From NCBI GenBank assembly GCA_016936255.1, contig JAFGYE010000056.1, positions 117,949 to 181,948 on the forward strand: 64,000 bases of DNA, in the 5' to 3' direction. Positions 63,991 through 64,000 of the stretch are shown piece by piece. The stretch comes from Marinifilaceae bacterium (GTDB lineage Bacteria > Bacteroidota > Bacteroidia > Bacteroidales > Marinifilaceae). Below the pieces are notes generated by a model that saw nothing but the letters and a program-made list of their open reading frames with translations, was not told where the DNA came from and searched no databases. Each line of letters begins with the position of its first letter. The first letter of the stretch is position 1. A program made the translations under genes and the position numbers.

Positions 63991-64000
63991 GTATCAGATA

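Noticed and set aside
1..64000. CRISPR arrays, tRNA or rRNA genes, intact insertion sequences, prophage
   Set aside because: No regularly spaced repeats, no RNA gene structures and no transposase or phage genes were seen on either strand.

Overview
The window comes from a low-GC member of the Bacteroidota. The evidence is three SusC/SusD pairs, two one-protein hybrid two-component regulators (HTCS), many Cys-lipobox lipoproteins, TAnnTTTG-like promoter elements and few Shine-Dalgarno sites. A marine Marinilabiliales-type genome is my guess; no rRNA is present to test it. Almost the whole window (1 to about 56,650) is an L-arabinose-centred glycan utilisation locus. The right end holds a sensor kinase and a small stress-protein cluster.

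Left block (1-31,370, all minus strand). Operon A (8,626 down to 1 and beyond) encodes SusC, SusD, a GH27 alpha-galactosidase, an HEFAH zinc metallopeptidase and a DPP4-like S9 peptidase cut by the window edge. Operon B (16,106-8,847) encodes two GH127 enzymes and one GH146-type enzyme, all predicted beta-L-arabinofuranosidases. A GH43-CBM-LamG protein lies upstream (18,505-16,364). Operon C (26,974-18,622) encodes SusC, SusD, a lipoprotein with three DUF4859 repeats and a lipoprotein joining an HEIGH metallopeptidase domain to DUF4859. An HTCS (27,333-31,370) sits at the head. Similar ACA-TTTGT elements occur upstream of operons A, B and C.

Middle block (31,641-40,871). A plus-strand M24B Xaa-Pro peptidase is followed by the cytoplasmic arabinose pathway on the minus strand: lipoprotein mutarotase, ribulokinase (araB), ribulose-5-phosphate 4-epimerase (araD), a Na+/sugar symporter, arabinose isomerase (araA) and the Nudix-derived regulator AraR.

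Right PUL block (41,163-56,642). A second HTCS is followed by SusC, SusD, two GH43 arabinanases and a GH51 arabinofuranosidase on the plus strand, with a convergent second GH51. This is a classic alpha-1,5-arabinan PUL resembling the Bacteroides thetaiotaomicron arabinan locus.

Right end (57,109-64,000). A PAS hybrid histidine kinase, a degenerate gene-poor stretch, a DUF4412-like exported protein, an Hsp20, an HtrA/Deg protease and a small hypothetical protein.

The most interesting idea is that the left block targets arabinosylated, proline/hydroxyproline-rich glycoproteins (extensin-like) rather than pectic arabinan. It combines beta-arabinofuranosidases, an alpha-galactosidase, two zinc metallopeptidases and two proline-type peptidases with its own SusCD systems, while the right block handles alpha-linked arabinan. 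Both would feed the shared araBAD pathway. This is inference from gene content.
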